Assembly: GCF_001905145.1 (NCBI RefSeq)
Contig: NZ_LWLB01000033.1
Span: forward strand, 1 to 64,000
DNA: 64,000 nt
Source of the DNA: Nocardiopsis sp. TSRI0078
GTDB taxonomy: Bacteria; Actinomycetota; Actinomycetes; Streptosporangiales; Streptosporangiaceae
Reading direction: 5' to 3'
A program made the position numbers and the translations under genes. How positions within the stretch are numbered: the stretch's first letter is position 1; every line of letters begins with the position of its first letter. Of the stretch, positions 11,706-20,704 are shown piece by piece. The notes under the pieces are model-generated. The model was not told the DNA's origin. It saw only the letters and a program-made list of their open reading frames with translations, and did no database searches.

Positions 11706-12518
11706 TCAGTTGATGATGCGGAGGTCTTCGATGGTGCCGCTGGCGATCAGGGCGATGTAGGCGTCCGTGAGCATCAGGGTCGCGATGCTGAGCCAGCCGT
11801 AGAGCATGTGCCGGTTGTTCAGCGTGGAGACGCGGCTCCACATCCAGTAGCGGACCGGGTGCGTGCCGAAGCTGCGCAGCCGCCCGCCGAAGACGTGGCG
11901 GCACGAGTGGCAGCTGAGCGTGTAGGCCCACAGCATGAGCACGTTGAGGAGCATGATGAGGTTGCCGAGCCCGACGCCGAAGCCGCCGCCGGTCCCGTGG
12001 AGGAAGGCGACCAGCATGTCCCACGTGTTGATGCCGGTGATGACGAAGGCGGCGTAGAAGAAGTAGCGGTGGCCGTTCTGGAGCCGCATCAGCGGCCGGG
12101 TCTCACCGGTGTAGGTCCGGTGGGGCTCGCGCACGGCGCACGCGGGGGGCGCCAGCCAGATCGAGCGGTAGTAGGCCTTGCGGTAGTAGTAGCAGGTCAA
12201 CCGGAACAGCAGCAGGATCGGCAGGCTGACCAGGGCGTAGGGGAAGAGCGGCGGGAACTCCACGGGCAGGCGCCCGAACAGCGCCGCCTCGGGCACGCAC
12301 TGCTGGGCGACGCAGGGAGAGTAGAACGGGGTCAGGTAGTGGTGCTCCGGGACCCAGTAGTGGTCCTGCTGGAACACCCGCAGGGTCGCGTAGACGACGA
12401 AGGCGGCCAGGCCCAGCGTGGTGAGGAGCGGGCCGATCCACCAGCGGTCGGTGCGCAGTGTCCGCTGGGGGATGCGCGCCCGGCCGCCTTCGGACTGCGT
12501 GCTGTCGGTCGAGGTCAC
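11706..12518 (-). CDS. Succinate dehydrogenase membrane anchor, Sdh1 type with CHxCxH motif
   Basis: This 270-residue protein has about five hydrophobic helices (near 28-48, 92-112, 150-172, 185-205, 240-262) and anchors the enzyme in the membrane. It is the size of mycobacterial Rv0249c, whose complex is reported to hold a membrane-embedded Rieske-type iron-sulfur centre instead of haem. Here LSCHSCRHVFGG supplies Cys203, His204, Cys206 and His208, with other Cys at 109 and 127, so enough Cys/His ligands exist for such a centre; which are used is inference. The GTG at 12518 follows GGAGG by about 12 nt. It is the first gene of the operon and has a CRP-like site about 140 nt upstream. Confidence 0.9.
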   Translation of the reverse strand: MTSTDSTQSEGGRARIPQRTLRTDRWWIGPLLTTLGLAAFVVYATLRVFQQDHYWVPEHHYLTPFYSPCVAQQCVPEAALFGRLPVEFPPLFPYALVSLPILLLFRLTCYYYRKAYYRSIWLAPPACAVREPHRTYTGETRPLMRLQNGHRYFFYAAFVITGINTWDMLVAFLHGTGGGFGVGLGNLIMLLNVLMLWAYTLSCHSCRHVFGGRLRSFGTHPVRYWMWSRVSTLNNRHMLYGWLSIATLMLTDAYIALIASGTIEDLRIIN

Positions 12519-12656
12519 CGTGCTCTTCCACCTCCTGGAAGGCCCCGGCCGGGCGGGTCGCGGTACCCGCCTGCCGTCAGCCGTGGCCGTGTCTGGAGCC
12601 CTACGGCTGCGGGGAGGAGCCGTAGCGAACCGGTCTGCAACGCAACGTTAGGCCGT

Positions 12657-12672
12657 TGTGATCACGGTCACG
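12657..12672. promoter_or_regulatory. CRP-like site upstream of the Sdh1-type operon
   Basis: The sequence TGTGATCACGGTCACG fits the CRP/FNR consensus TGTGA-N6-TCACA at nine of ten positions. It lies 139 nt before the anchor-gene start. Binding by a CRP-type protein is inferred. Confidence 0.5.
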
Positions 12673-12864
12673 TCATGGAGCGGGGGGTGCGACGGAGAAG
12701 GAGGTGTGAATTACGCCACTTTTGAGCGCTTACTTGGGGGATTTTGACACTTAACAAGAGAGAAAGTCCTTTATGTCTCTCTTGGTCTGTCTGGGGTGCA
12801 AGTGGCATGTGGTATATATCCGCCCCAGAGGGTCCGGCGGTCGCCGGCGGCGCGCCCCGACCGC

Positions 12865-12881
12865 CTCCCCGCGCCGGGGAG
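12865..12881 (-). terminator. Short hairpin after the LysR gene
   Basis: CTCCCCG (12865-12871) pairs with CGGGGAG (12875-12881) around a 3-nt loop, 5 nt past the LysR stop. It is a modest stem without a U-tract. Confidence 0.45.
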
Positions 12882-12886
12882 CGGGG

Positions 12887-13831
12887 CTATCCGGCCTCCC
12901 CGGTGATCAGCACCTCCAGGTCCGGCCCCAGGTCCTGCGGCGACATCCCCAGCAGGTAGCCGTTGAGGTGGCGGCGGAACGCCTCGGCCGAGTGCGAGGG
13001 CTCCACGTCCTTGCGCCGCGCCAGCGCCACAGTCCGCAGCAGGCGCGGCCTGGCCAGCGGCGTCCCGCGCAGGCCCGGCCGGTTCTTGAGCACCATGCTC
13101 GGCACCACCGCCAGCCCCAGGCCCGCCTCGACGAACCGCAGCACGGCGTCCATCTCGCCGCCCTCCACGGCCAGCTCCGGCTCGAACCCCGCCGCCCGGC
13201 ACGCGCGCAGCGTCGCCTCCCGCACGTCGTAGCCGCGCCGGAACATCACCAGGGGGCGCCCCTCCAGTTCGGTGATGCGGATCGACGCCCGCCCGTTGGG
13301 AGAGGGCCCCGACATCGGGCTCGCCACCACCAGGTTCTCCCGCAGGATCGGCGTGGTGGAGAAGTCCGGGTCGCTGCTGTGCAGCGGCAGGATGATCAGG
13401 GCCAGGTCCAGCTCGCCCCGCCCCAGGTCGCGGATCAGGTCGCGCGAGCCGCTCTCCTCCACCTGCAGTTCGATCCCCGGGTAGCCGGTGTGGAAGTCGG
13501 AGAGCACGTCGGCCAGCAGGCCCGCGCACAGCGACGGGGTCGCGCCGAGGCGCACGCGGCCCCTGCGCACCCCGGCCAGCTCCGCCACCTCGCGGCGGGC
13601 CGTCTCCAGGTCCGTGAGCATGCGCTGGGCCAGCGGAAGCAGCGCCTCGCCCGCCGGCGTGAGTGTGATGTTTCCCCTGGCACGACTGAATAACGGTGCA
13701 CCCAACTCCCGCTCAAGGCTGCGGATCTGTTTGCTCAAACTCGGCTGGGCGACGCGGGAAAGCTCTGCTGCGCGGGTGAAATGGCGTGTGCGGGCGACGG
13801 CGACGAAGTAGGACAGCTGCTGGAACTGCAT
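12887..13831 (-). CDS. LysR-family transcriptional regulator, divergent from sdhCAB
   Basis: This 314-residue regulator has the standard LysR layout. The N-terminal winged helix covers residues 1-60, with FVAVARTRHFTRAAELSRVA and QPSLSKQIRSLERELGAPLF, then LTPAGEALLPLAQRML. A periplasmic-binding-like effector domain runs from about 90 to 295. It is divergently transcribed from sdhCAB with 80 nt between the starts, and a T-N11-A palindrome sits in that gap, so it probably regulates sdhCAB and itself. LysR genes next to succinate dehydrogenase operons are known in streptomycetes. The effector is unknown; a dicarboxylate is a reasonable guess only. Confidence 0.92.
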   Translation of the reverse strand: MQFQQLSYFVAVARTRHFTRAAELSRVAQPSLSKQIRSLERELGAPLFSRARGNITLTPAGEALLPLAQRMLTDLETARREVAELAGVRRGRVRLGATPSLCAGLLADVLSDFHTGYPGIELQVEESGSRDLIRDLGRGELDLALIILPLHSSDPDFSTTPILRENLVVASPMSGPSPNGRASIRITELEGRPLVMFRRGYDVREATLRACRAAGFEPELAVEGGEMDAVLRFVEAGLGLAVVPSMVLKNRPGLRGTPLARPRLLRTVALARRKDVEPSHSAEAFRRHLNGYLLGMSPQDLGPDLEVLITGEAG

Positions 13832-13836
13832 GGTTC

Positions 13837-13851
13837 ATAGCCTATGGCTAT
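13837..13851. promoter_or_regulatory. LysR-type T-N11-A palindrome
   Basis: ATAGCCTATGGCTAT has perfect 6-bp arms around TAT and contains TAGCC...GGCTA, the LysR T-N11-A pattern. It lies 5 nt upstream of the LysR start and about 60 nt upstream of sdhC, the usual place for an autoregulatory and activating site. Confidence 0.6.
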
Positions 13852-13911
13852 CGACGCCAGCGTCGTGATGACTTGGACGTCAGACTTAACCCGAATTTAA
13901 AGTGGCAGGCT

Positions 13912-14619
13912 GTGGCGAACAGTACCTTGACCAAGAAGCGGTCTACGGCCTACGGGTCCACGGTGGCGCTCAAGGCAGCGATGGCGATCACCGGGGCGAT
14001 CCTCGTGCTGTATTTGATCGCGCACATGTACGGCAACCTCAAGATCTTCTCGGGTCAGGAGGCCTTCGACGGCTATGCCCACAGCCTCCGCGAGCTGGGC
14101 TACCCGATGCTGCCCGAGGGCGGATTCCTCTGGATCTTCCGACTCGTCCTGCTGGCGAGCGTCCTGATCCACATCTACGCGGCGGTGACGCTGTGGGCCC
14201 GTGCCCGCAGGGCGCGCCCCGCGGCGCAGCGCTACAAGGTGAACAAGCGGGTGGCCCGCAGCTACTCGTCCTACACCATGCGCTACGGCGGCGTGCTCGT
14301 CGCGCTCTTCGTGGTCTTCCACATCCTGCACCTGACCACGAACCACATCGCTCCCGGCGGTCGGTCCGACAGCCCCTACGAGCGGCTCGTGAACGGGTTC
14401 CAGCCCGAGTTCTGGTACGTGACCCTGTTCTACGTCCTGTCCGTGATCGCTGTGGGCCTGCACCTGCGGCACGGCATCTGGAGCGCCCTGGCGACCCTCG
14501 GTGCCAACATGTCGCGGCGGCAGGGCACGCTCAACGCCGTCGCCCTGGGTATCGCGCTGATCGTGACCGTGGGCTTCCTGCTTCCGCCTCTGGCGGTCAC
14601 CTTTGGACTGGTGAGTTAA
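13912..14619 (+). CDS. sdhC: Succinate dehydrogenase cytochrome b558-type subunit
   Basis: This 235-residue protein has five membrane helices and belongs to the single-subunit cytochrome b558 family that carries two haems and a quinone site. Conserved histidines lie in the helices: His38 (LIAHMYGNL), His87 (VLIHIYA), His137/His140/His145 (VFHILHLTTNH) and His184/His187 (GLHLRHGIW). I chose the GTG at 13912, giving MANSTLTKKRSTAYG; the ribosome site is weak, and longer in-frame starts run into the LysR gene. It heads the sdhCAB operon; sdhA begins at the nucleotide after its stop. This is a Bacillus/Corynebacterium-like type B enzyme, distinct from the complex encoded at 8.9-12.5 kb. Confidence 0.92.
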   Translation: MANSTLTKKRSTAYGSTVALKAAMAITGAILVLYLIAHMYGNLKIFSGQEAFDGYAHSLRELGYPMLPEGGFLWIFRLVLLASVLIHIYAAVTLWARARRARPAAQRYKVNKRVARSYSSYTMRYGGVLVALFVVFHILHLTTNHIAPGGRSDSPYERLVNGFQPEFWYVTLFYVLSVIAVGLHLRHGIWSALATLGANMSRRQGTLNAVALGIALIVTVGFLLPPLAVTFGLVS

Positions 14620-16562
<1,943 letters not shown>

Positions 16563-16566
<4 letters not shown>

Positions 16567-17309
16567 ACATCACCCTGCGCGTATGGCGTCAGAAGGGGCC
16601 GGACGACGAGGGCCGGCTGGCCACCTACAAGCTCACCGACGTCTCCCCGGACATGTCGTTCCTGGAGATGCTCGACGTCCTCAATGAGAAGCTCACGCTG
16701 GAGAACGAGGAGCCGGTCGCGTTCGACCACGACTGCCGTGAGGGCATCTGCGGTGCCTGCGGCGTCGTGATCGACGGCGAGGCCCACGGCCCCGAGCGCA
16801 CCACGACCTGCCAGCTGCACATGCGCAGCTTCAAGGACGGCGACACCATCACGGTGGAGCCGTGGCGGGCCCAGGCGTTCCCGGTCGTGAAGGACCTGGT
16901 TGTGAACCGCAGCGCGTTCGACCGCATCATCCAGGCGGGGGGCTACATCAGCGCCCCGACGGGTACCGCGCCGGACGCCCACGCCAACCCGGTCCCGAAG
17001 CCGGACGCGGACCGCGCGTTCGACGCCGCGACCTGCATCGGCTGCGGCGCGTGCGTGGCGGCCTGCCCGAACGCCTCCAGCATGCTGTTCACCGCCGCGA
17101 AGGTCACCCACCTGGGCATGCTCCCGCAGGGGCAGCCCGAACGGGCCTCGCGCGTGGTGAAGATGATCAACCAGCAGGACGAGGAGGACTTCGGCGGCTG
17201 CACCAACATCGGTGAGTGCGCCGCGGTCTGCCCGGTGGGCATCCCGCTGGACACGATCTCGCAGCTCAACCGCGACCTGCTGGGCTCGCTCAGCAAGGGT
17301 GTCGGCTAG
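16563..17309 (+). CDS. sdhB: Succinate dehydrogenase iron-sulfur subunit
   Basis: This 248-residue iron-sulfur subunit of sdhCAB has a [2Fe-2S] domain with [11 protein letters not shown] (Cys58, 63, 66) plus Cys83. The second domain has [13 protein letters not shown] near 155-167 and [16 protein letters not shown] near 203-218. The GTG start overlaps the sdhA stop (GTGA at 16563-16566). It is the last gene of the operon and is followed by a hairpin terminator that faces the convergent toxin gene. Confidence 0.97.
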
Positions 17310-17329
17310 TCCGACGGCCCGTGTCGCAC

Positions 17330-17359
17330 GGGGCCGTACTCCCTCGGGAGTGCGGCCCC
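17330..17359. terminator. Terminator after sdhCAB
   Basis: A 14-bp stem with one G-U pair (17330-17343 with 17346-17359) closes on a tight CUCG-type tip. It lies between sdhB and the convergent Doc gene and can serve both. Confidence 0.7.
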
Positions 17360-17379
17360 TCGCCGTCTTTCGGGGCCGG

Positions 17380-17766
17380 TCACTCCGCGGTCGGCATGAG
17401 TCTTCTGAGCCGCTCGGCGATCTCGGGGACGTCCACCAGGTCGCCGGTGGTGACGGCGATGACCAGGTCGTAGGCGGCGTCCTGGTCGGGACTGCCCACC
17501 TTCTGGCCGTTGAGGCGAAGGAACACCTTGGCGCTGGTCCAGGCCAGTCTCTTGTTCCCGTCCGACAGGGGATGGCCGATGAGGATCGACTGCATGAGGG
17601 CGGCGGATTTCTGCCACGGGTCCGGATAGGCGTCATCACCGAAGGCGGTGGTCCGCGGGCGCAGTAGTGCCGCGTGGAGCTGGCCGATGTCCCTCATCGT
17701 CACATACGGGGGAAGGGTCGCGTCGATGATCGCGGAGATGTCGGCCTTCGTGAGGTAACGCGTCAC
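17380..17766 (-). CDS. doc: Doc/Fic-family toxin
   Basis: This 128-residue protein has the Fic core HPLSDGNKRLAW (His65-Trp76). The K in place of the second Fic glycine (GNKR) is typical of Doc toxins, which phosphorylate and inactivate elongation factor Tu. The N-terminal YLTKADISAIIDA and GQLHAALLRPRTTAFG and the C-terminal helices DAAYDLVIAVTTGD also match Doc. The GTG start overlaps the antitoxin stop by 4 nt, the usual antitoxin-first order. The catalytic motif is complete, so the toxin is probably active. The target is known for phage P1 Doc and is inferred here. Confidence 0.92.
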   Translation of the reverse strand: MTRYLTKADISAIIDATLPPYVTMRDIGQLHAALLRPRTTAFGDDAYPDPWQKSAALMQSILIGHPLSDGNKRLAWTSAKVFLRLNGQKVGSPDQDAAYDLVIAVTTGDLVDVPEIAERLRRLMPTAE

Positions 17767-17963
17767 TCGGCCAGCCTCGCCAGCAGTTCGGCGTCCTCTT
17801 CGGCGATCTCCAGGGCGTACTGACGCACCTTCTCGGTCTGACGGCGCGCGATGAAGTCCTTGAGGGCGATGACGGCTTCGGTGTTGACGCTGTTGCCGTC
17901 CTCCTCGGCGATCTCCTTGATCTGGGCATGTACGTCGTCGGGCAGGCGCAGATGCATGTTCAT
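17763..17963 (-). CDS. Ribbon-helix-helix antitoxin partner of Doc
   Basis: The 66-residue protein begins MNMHLRLPDDVHAQIKEIA, a beta strand and helix pattern of MetJ/Arc ribbon-helix-helix DNA-binding proteins, followed by VNTEAVIALKDFIARR. Its acidic C-terminal helix (ALEIAEEDAELLARLAE) would cap the Doc active site. I chose the ATG at 17963; a longer reading from 18008 would run through the operator repeat and lacks family similarity. It overlaps the toxin gene by 4 nt. Phage P1 Doc is paired with a Phd-fold antitoxin, so this is the RHH-Doc hybrid arrangement also found in actinobacteria. Confidence 0.85.
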   Translation of the reverse strand: MNMHLRLPDDVHAQIKEIAEEDGNSVNTEAVIALKDFIARRQTEKVRQYALEIAEEDAELLARLAE

Positions 17964-17970
17964 ACCAGGA

Positions 17971-18004
17971 TGGTACCTAAACTTGATATCCGTAGTAGGT
18001 ACCA
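17971..18004. promoter_or_regulatory. Operator-like inverted repeat upstream of the antitoxin gene
   Basis: TGGTACCTA (17971-17979) and TAGGTACCA (17996-18004) form a perfect 9-bp inverted repeat with a 16-nt spacer. It lies 8 nt upstream of the antitoxin start, where autoregulatory toxin-antitoxin operators lie. The GATATC in the spacer is AT-rich for this genome. Confidence 0.65.
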
Positions 18005-18029
18005 ACAAAGATCTGGATGATGGTGCTCC

Positions 18030-18362
18030 TCAGTCCTCGCGGGCGCGCCAGTGCCGGGGCAGGGAACTGTGCTCGACGCCGATCACGACGGCCTCCCCGT
18101 CCAGGCGCTCGATGTCCTCCCACTCCACGTAGCGCTCGTGGCGGCGCATCCAGCCCAGGACGTGCCGCCACGGGGTCGGCGGATCCAGCGTGCCCTCGTA
18201 GCCGAAGCGGCCCGCGAGCGCGGAGCGGCCCAGGACCAGGCCCAGGACGGTGTAGGCGTCCCCGTCGCGCCGCACGACGACGTCCCGGACCGTTCCGGTC
18301 CTCTGCCCGGAGCCGTCCACGACGTGGCGGCCGATCAGTTCGCTGGCCTGGAACGTACTCAT
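18030..18362 (-). CDS. PRC-barrel domain protein (distal)
   Basis: This 110-residue protein opens MSTFQASELIGRHVVDGSGQ and continues GTVRDVVVRRDGDAYTVLGL, the PRC-barrel pattern of strand, GxxVxD/GxxxGxVxDV and strand. The C-terminal part (RRHERYVEWEDIERLDGEAV) ends the barrel. Such proteins often act as adaptors or are attached to other modules; no catalytic residue is expected. Its ATG overlaps the stop of the upstream PRC gene (ATGA, 18359-18362). It is the last gene of the lipoprotein/Nramp-like/PRC operon, and its function there is unknown. Confidence 0.8.
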   Translation of the reverse strand: MSTFQASELIGRHVVDGSGQRTGTVRDVVVRRDGDAYTVLGLVLGRSALAGRFGYEGTLDPPTPWRHVLGWMRRHERYVEWEDIERLDGEAVVIGVEHSSLPRHWRARED

Positions 18363-18748
18363 CGCCGTGCCCCCGGGATACGGCCGATGAAGTTCCGGCG
18401 CAGCCAGTTCTCCAGGGTACGGCTCCCCTCAGGGACGGGCGTGGACAGCCGGGTGGTGGGGGAGAACGCCTCGACGTCGTTCACCGGGATCCGCACGGGT
18501 TCGTGCTCTGAGGGCCGCAGCCTGTTCAGCATCGTTCGCCACAGCCTTCCCAGGGGGCCCGTGAGCCTCGGGCCCAGGGCGGCGGAGTCGGTGAGCAGCG
18601 CGGTCATGGTCGGCGGACCTCCCTCTTCCCAGGAGAACTCGACGTCGTCGGTCTTGCCCACGTACTGGCCGTCGCGGTCCACGATCTGGCGGTCCAGCAC
18701 GGTGAAGCCGATCCGGAACACGTCCCCGTGCGCCTGGTCCCTCGACAT
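18359..18748 (-). CDS. PRC-barrel-like protein (proximal)
   Basis: This 129-residue protein contains FRIGFTVLDRQIVDRDGQYVGKTDDVEFSW, with the DxDGxxVGKxDDVEF core typical of PRC-barrel strands, then a low-similarity region and a C-terminal NDVEAFSPTTRL. It begins one base after the Nramp-like gene's stop and overlaps the next PRC gene by 4 nt, so it is made with them. Two tandem PRC-barrel genes behind a transporter suggest a cytoplasmic partner or sensor, but this is inference. Confidence 0.75.
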   Translation of the reverse strand: MSRDQAHGDVFRIGFTVLDRQIVDRDGQYVGKTDDVEFSWEEGGPPTMTALLTDSAALGPRLTGPLGRLWRTMLNRLRPSEHEPVRIPVNDVEAFSPTTRLSTPVPEGSRTLENWLRRNFIGRIPGARR

Positions 18749-18749
18749 C

Positions 18750-19979
18750 TCACTGCCCCGCTTTCGTGTAGACCATCAAGGGGAGGGCGGCGACCGACAC
18801 CACGACCAGGAGCACCAGGTAGACCGACCCCAGGATGTTAGTGAACCGTGAGTTGACCCGGTCGCCGAGGTAGCCGCGGTCGTTGGCGACCACGAAGATC
18901 GGCAGGTAGGTGAGCGGCAGCGCCGCCGCCGACAGTACGAGGCTGTACTCGGTGACCTTGATCGGGTTGATCCCGGTCAGCATGAAGAGGACTCCCACCA
19001 GGAGGCTCAGCAGGAGGACGGTCTGGAAGGACGCGGTCCGGGACGGGGAGACGGACTCGCCCCACGACCAGCCGAGGTACTGGGCCACGCTGTAACCCGC
19101 GGCCAGCCCCGACTCCAGCGCGGCGCCGAAGGTGGCCGCGAAGAAGCCCACGATCACCACGACCAGGCCTAGCCTTCCCAGCGCCGACACGACCGGGAGC
19201 GCGACCTGGTCCAGGTCCGTCACCTGGACCTCGGCGGGCATGAGGAACACCGCCGCGCAGGCCATGATGGCCAGGGCGAGGAGGAGGCCCAGCGAGAAGC
19301 CGAAGAAGATGTTGACCCGGGCCGTGCCCAGGTCCTTGGCCGTCCACTCCTCCTCGACACCGCTGGAGGAGAAGAACAGGACTGTGTAGGGGGTCATCGC
19401 CGAGCCGAACAGCGCGATCGCGTAGTACCACCAGACCGACCAGTCCTCGTCGGGCGGCGGGGCGAGGGTGGTCGCGCTGGCGAGGAGCCCGCTCCAGTCG
19501 GGGCTCAGACGCCACAGGGCCACGCCGAACACGACGAGGGCGAGGCCGAGCAGGCCGTAGGACTTCTCCATCCACTCGAACGGCATCCGCCACAGGACGA
19601 TCCAGACCAGGACCCCGGCCACCGGGACCCACAGCAGGTAGTGGACGCCGCTGGCCAGTTCGAACGCGAGCGCGATACCGCCCATCTGTGCCGACAGGAC
19701 CAGCAGGGTGATGAAGTAGGACGCCAGCAGGTTGGCGAGTCCGGCCCGGGCGCCGAGGCGCTCACGGACCAGGTCGAAGGTGGCCCGGCCGCTGACCGCG
19801 GTGACGCGCGCCGACATCTCGGTGAACAGCATCAGCCCGATGATGCCCACGGGGAGCACCCAGGCCAGCGACATCCCGAAGCGGGAGCCGACGATGGAGT
19901 TGGCGACCAGGTCGCCGATGTCCAGGCACCCGCCGATGGCGGTGAGCAGGCCCAGGGTGAAGGCCGTGACCCACTTCAC
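18750..19979 (-). CDS. Nramp-family-like transporter with altered metal site
   Basis: This 409-residue integral membrane protein has about eleven hydrophobic helices arranged as in Nramp/MntH transporters. The first helix, which in MntH carries DPGN, reads GGCLDIGDLVANS (Asp20, Gly22, Asp23). The helix-six motif that normally reads AxxMPH reads ALFGSAMTPYTVLFF, keeping Met but with Tyr in place of His. The chain is otherwise Nramp-like through GINPIKVTEYSLVLSAAALP. The altered site argues against ordinary Mn/Fe transport and could mean a different ion. Its ATG overlaps the lipoprotein stop by 4 nt. It is the centre of the lipoprotein/transporter/PRC operon. Confidence 0.85.
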   Translation of the reverse strand: MKWVTAFTLGLLTAIGGCLDIGDLVANSIVGSRFGMSLAWVLPVGIIGLMLFTEMSARVTAVSGRATFDLVRERLGARAGLANLLASYFITLLVLSAQMGGIALAFELASGVHYLLWVPVAGVLVWIVLWRMPFEWMEKSYGLLGLALVVFGVALWRLSPDWSGLLASATTLAPPPDEDWSVWWYYAIALFGSAMTPYTVLFFSSSGVEEEWTAKDLGTARVNIFFGFSLGLLLALAIMACAAVFLMPAEVQVTDLDQVALPVVSALGRLGLVVVIVGFFAATFGAALESGLAAGYSVAQYLGWSWGESVSPSRTASFQTVLLLSLLVGVLFMLTGINPIKVTEYSLVLSAAALPLTYLPIFVVANDRGYLGDRVNSRFTNILGSVYLVLLVVVSVAALPLMVYTKAGQ

Positions 19980-20488
19980 CGGAGGTCCTTCCGGACCTCG
20001 GTCAGGCCGGAGGCGGTCTCCCGGAGGGACTCGGCCGCCTTTTCCCGCCCGGCGCGGTCGCCCCGCCGGATGGCGATGCGCAGGTCGGACAAGCCGCTGG
20101 TGGCGGCGCTGGTGAGGCCGGTCATCCTCTCGCGCAGCCCGTCGCAGCGCGGCGTGGGCGGTTGGAGGACCCCGAAGGTGTCGGCGATGGAGCGGGCGGC
20201 CCCCTCCGCGTTGCCGACGCTGACGTCGAGGTAGGGCTGGAACGCCTTCTCGTCCTCGGCCAGTTCCGCGACCAGCACGCCCGTGCGGACGACCGCCAGC
20301 AGGTCCACGGCGCTCTGCCGGGCGTCGTGGCGGTAGGCCTCCGCGGTCAGGGCCGGAGCGGTGCAGGCGGTGGCCGCCAGCGCGAGGGCGGCCAGAACCC
20401 CCGCCAGGGCGGCGCGAGCGCCCCGCACGGGCCGGAGGGTCCGCGCTCCCCGGAAGCGTCCTGGCCGTGGCGGCTCGCTACCGTTCAT
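19976..20488 (-). CDS. Predicted lipoprotein at the head of the Nramp-like operon
   Basis: This 170-residue protein has a positively charged N-terminus and a hydrophobic stretch AALAGVLAALALAAT ending in a lipobox-like ATAC with Cys42, so it is probably a membrane-anchored lipoprotein. The -3 residue is Ala instead of the preferred Leu. The mature part is mostly helical and charged (DDARQ-like, VSVGNAEGAARSIADTF, LRIAIRRGDRAGREKAAESL). I do not recognise the family. It overlaps the transporter gene by 4 nt, which implies a shared job, perhaps as an extracytoplasmic accessory. Confidence 0.75.
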   Translation of the reverse strand: MNGSEPPRPGRFRGARTLRPVRGARAALAGVLAALALAATACTAPALTAEAYRHDARQSAVDLLAVVRTGVLVAELAEDEKAFQPYLDVSVGNAEGAARSIADTFGVLQPPTPRCDGLRERMTGLTSAATSGLSDLRIAIRRGDRAGREKAAESLRETASGLTEVRKDLR

Positions 20489-20704
20489 GGCTCAGGACCC
20501 TAGTCACGTGGCTGTCCGTGACATTCTCCATACGCGAAGTGTCTGAATTTCGGTGGTCACCGGGAACACCGGGCTCAGGAGGCGGTCGGGCGGGTCACGC
20601 GCCGTGTCTCCTTCTCCGTCACGGGAGGTCCGGACCACCGCCCATGGCGGAACGCGCGGACGCCGCGGGCGGGGTGCCGTCCGGGAGGAGGGGGAGGAGC
20701 GGAC

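Larger units (their letters stand above)
12519..12886. other. Intergenic region upstream of the Sdh1-type operon
   Basis: These 368 nt contain no convincing gene. They hold the promoter region of the leftward succinate dehydrogenase operon, the CRP-like site at 12657-12672 and an AT-richer block at 12700-12800. An 8-bp inverted repeat (AAGAGAGA 12756-12763 with TCTCTCTT 12776-12783) may be another operator. The LysR gene's terminal hairpin is at the right end. Confidence 0.7.
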
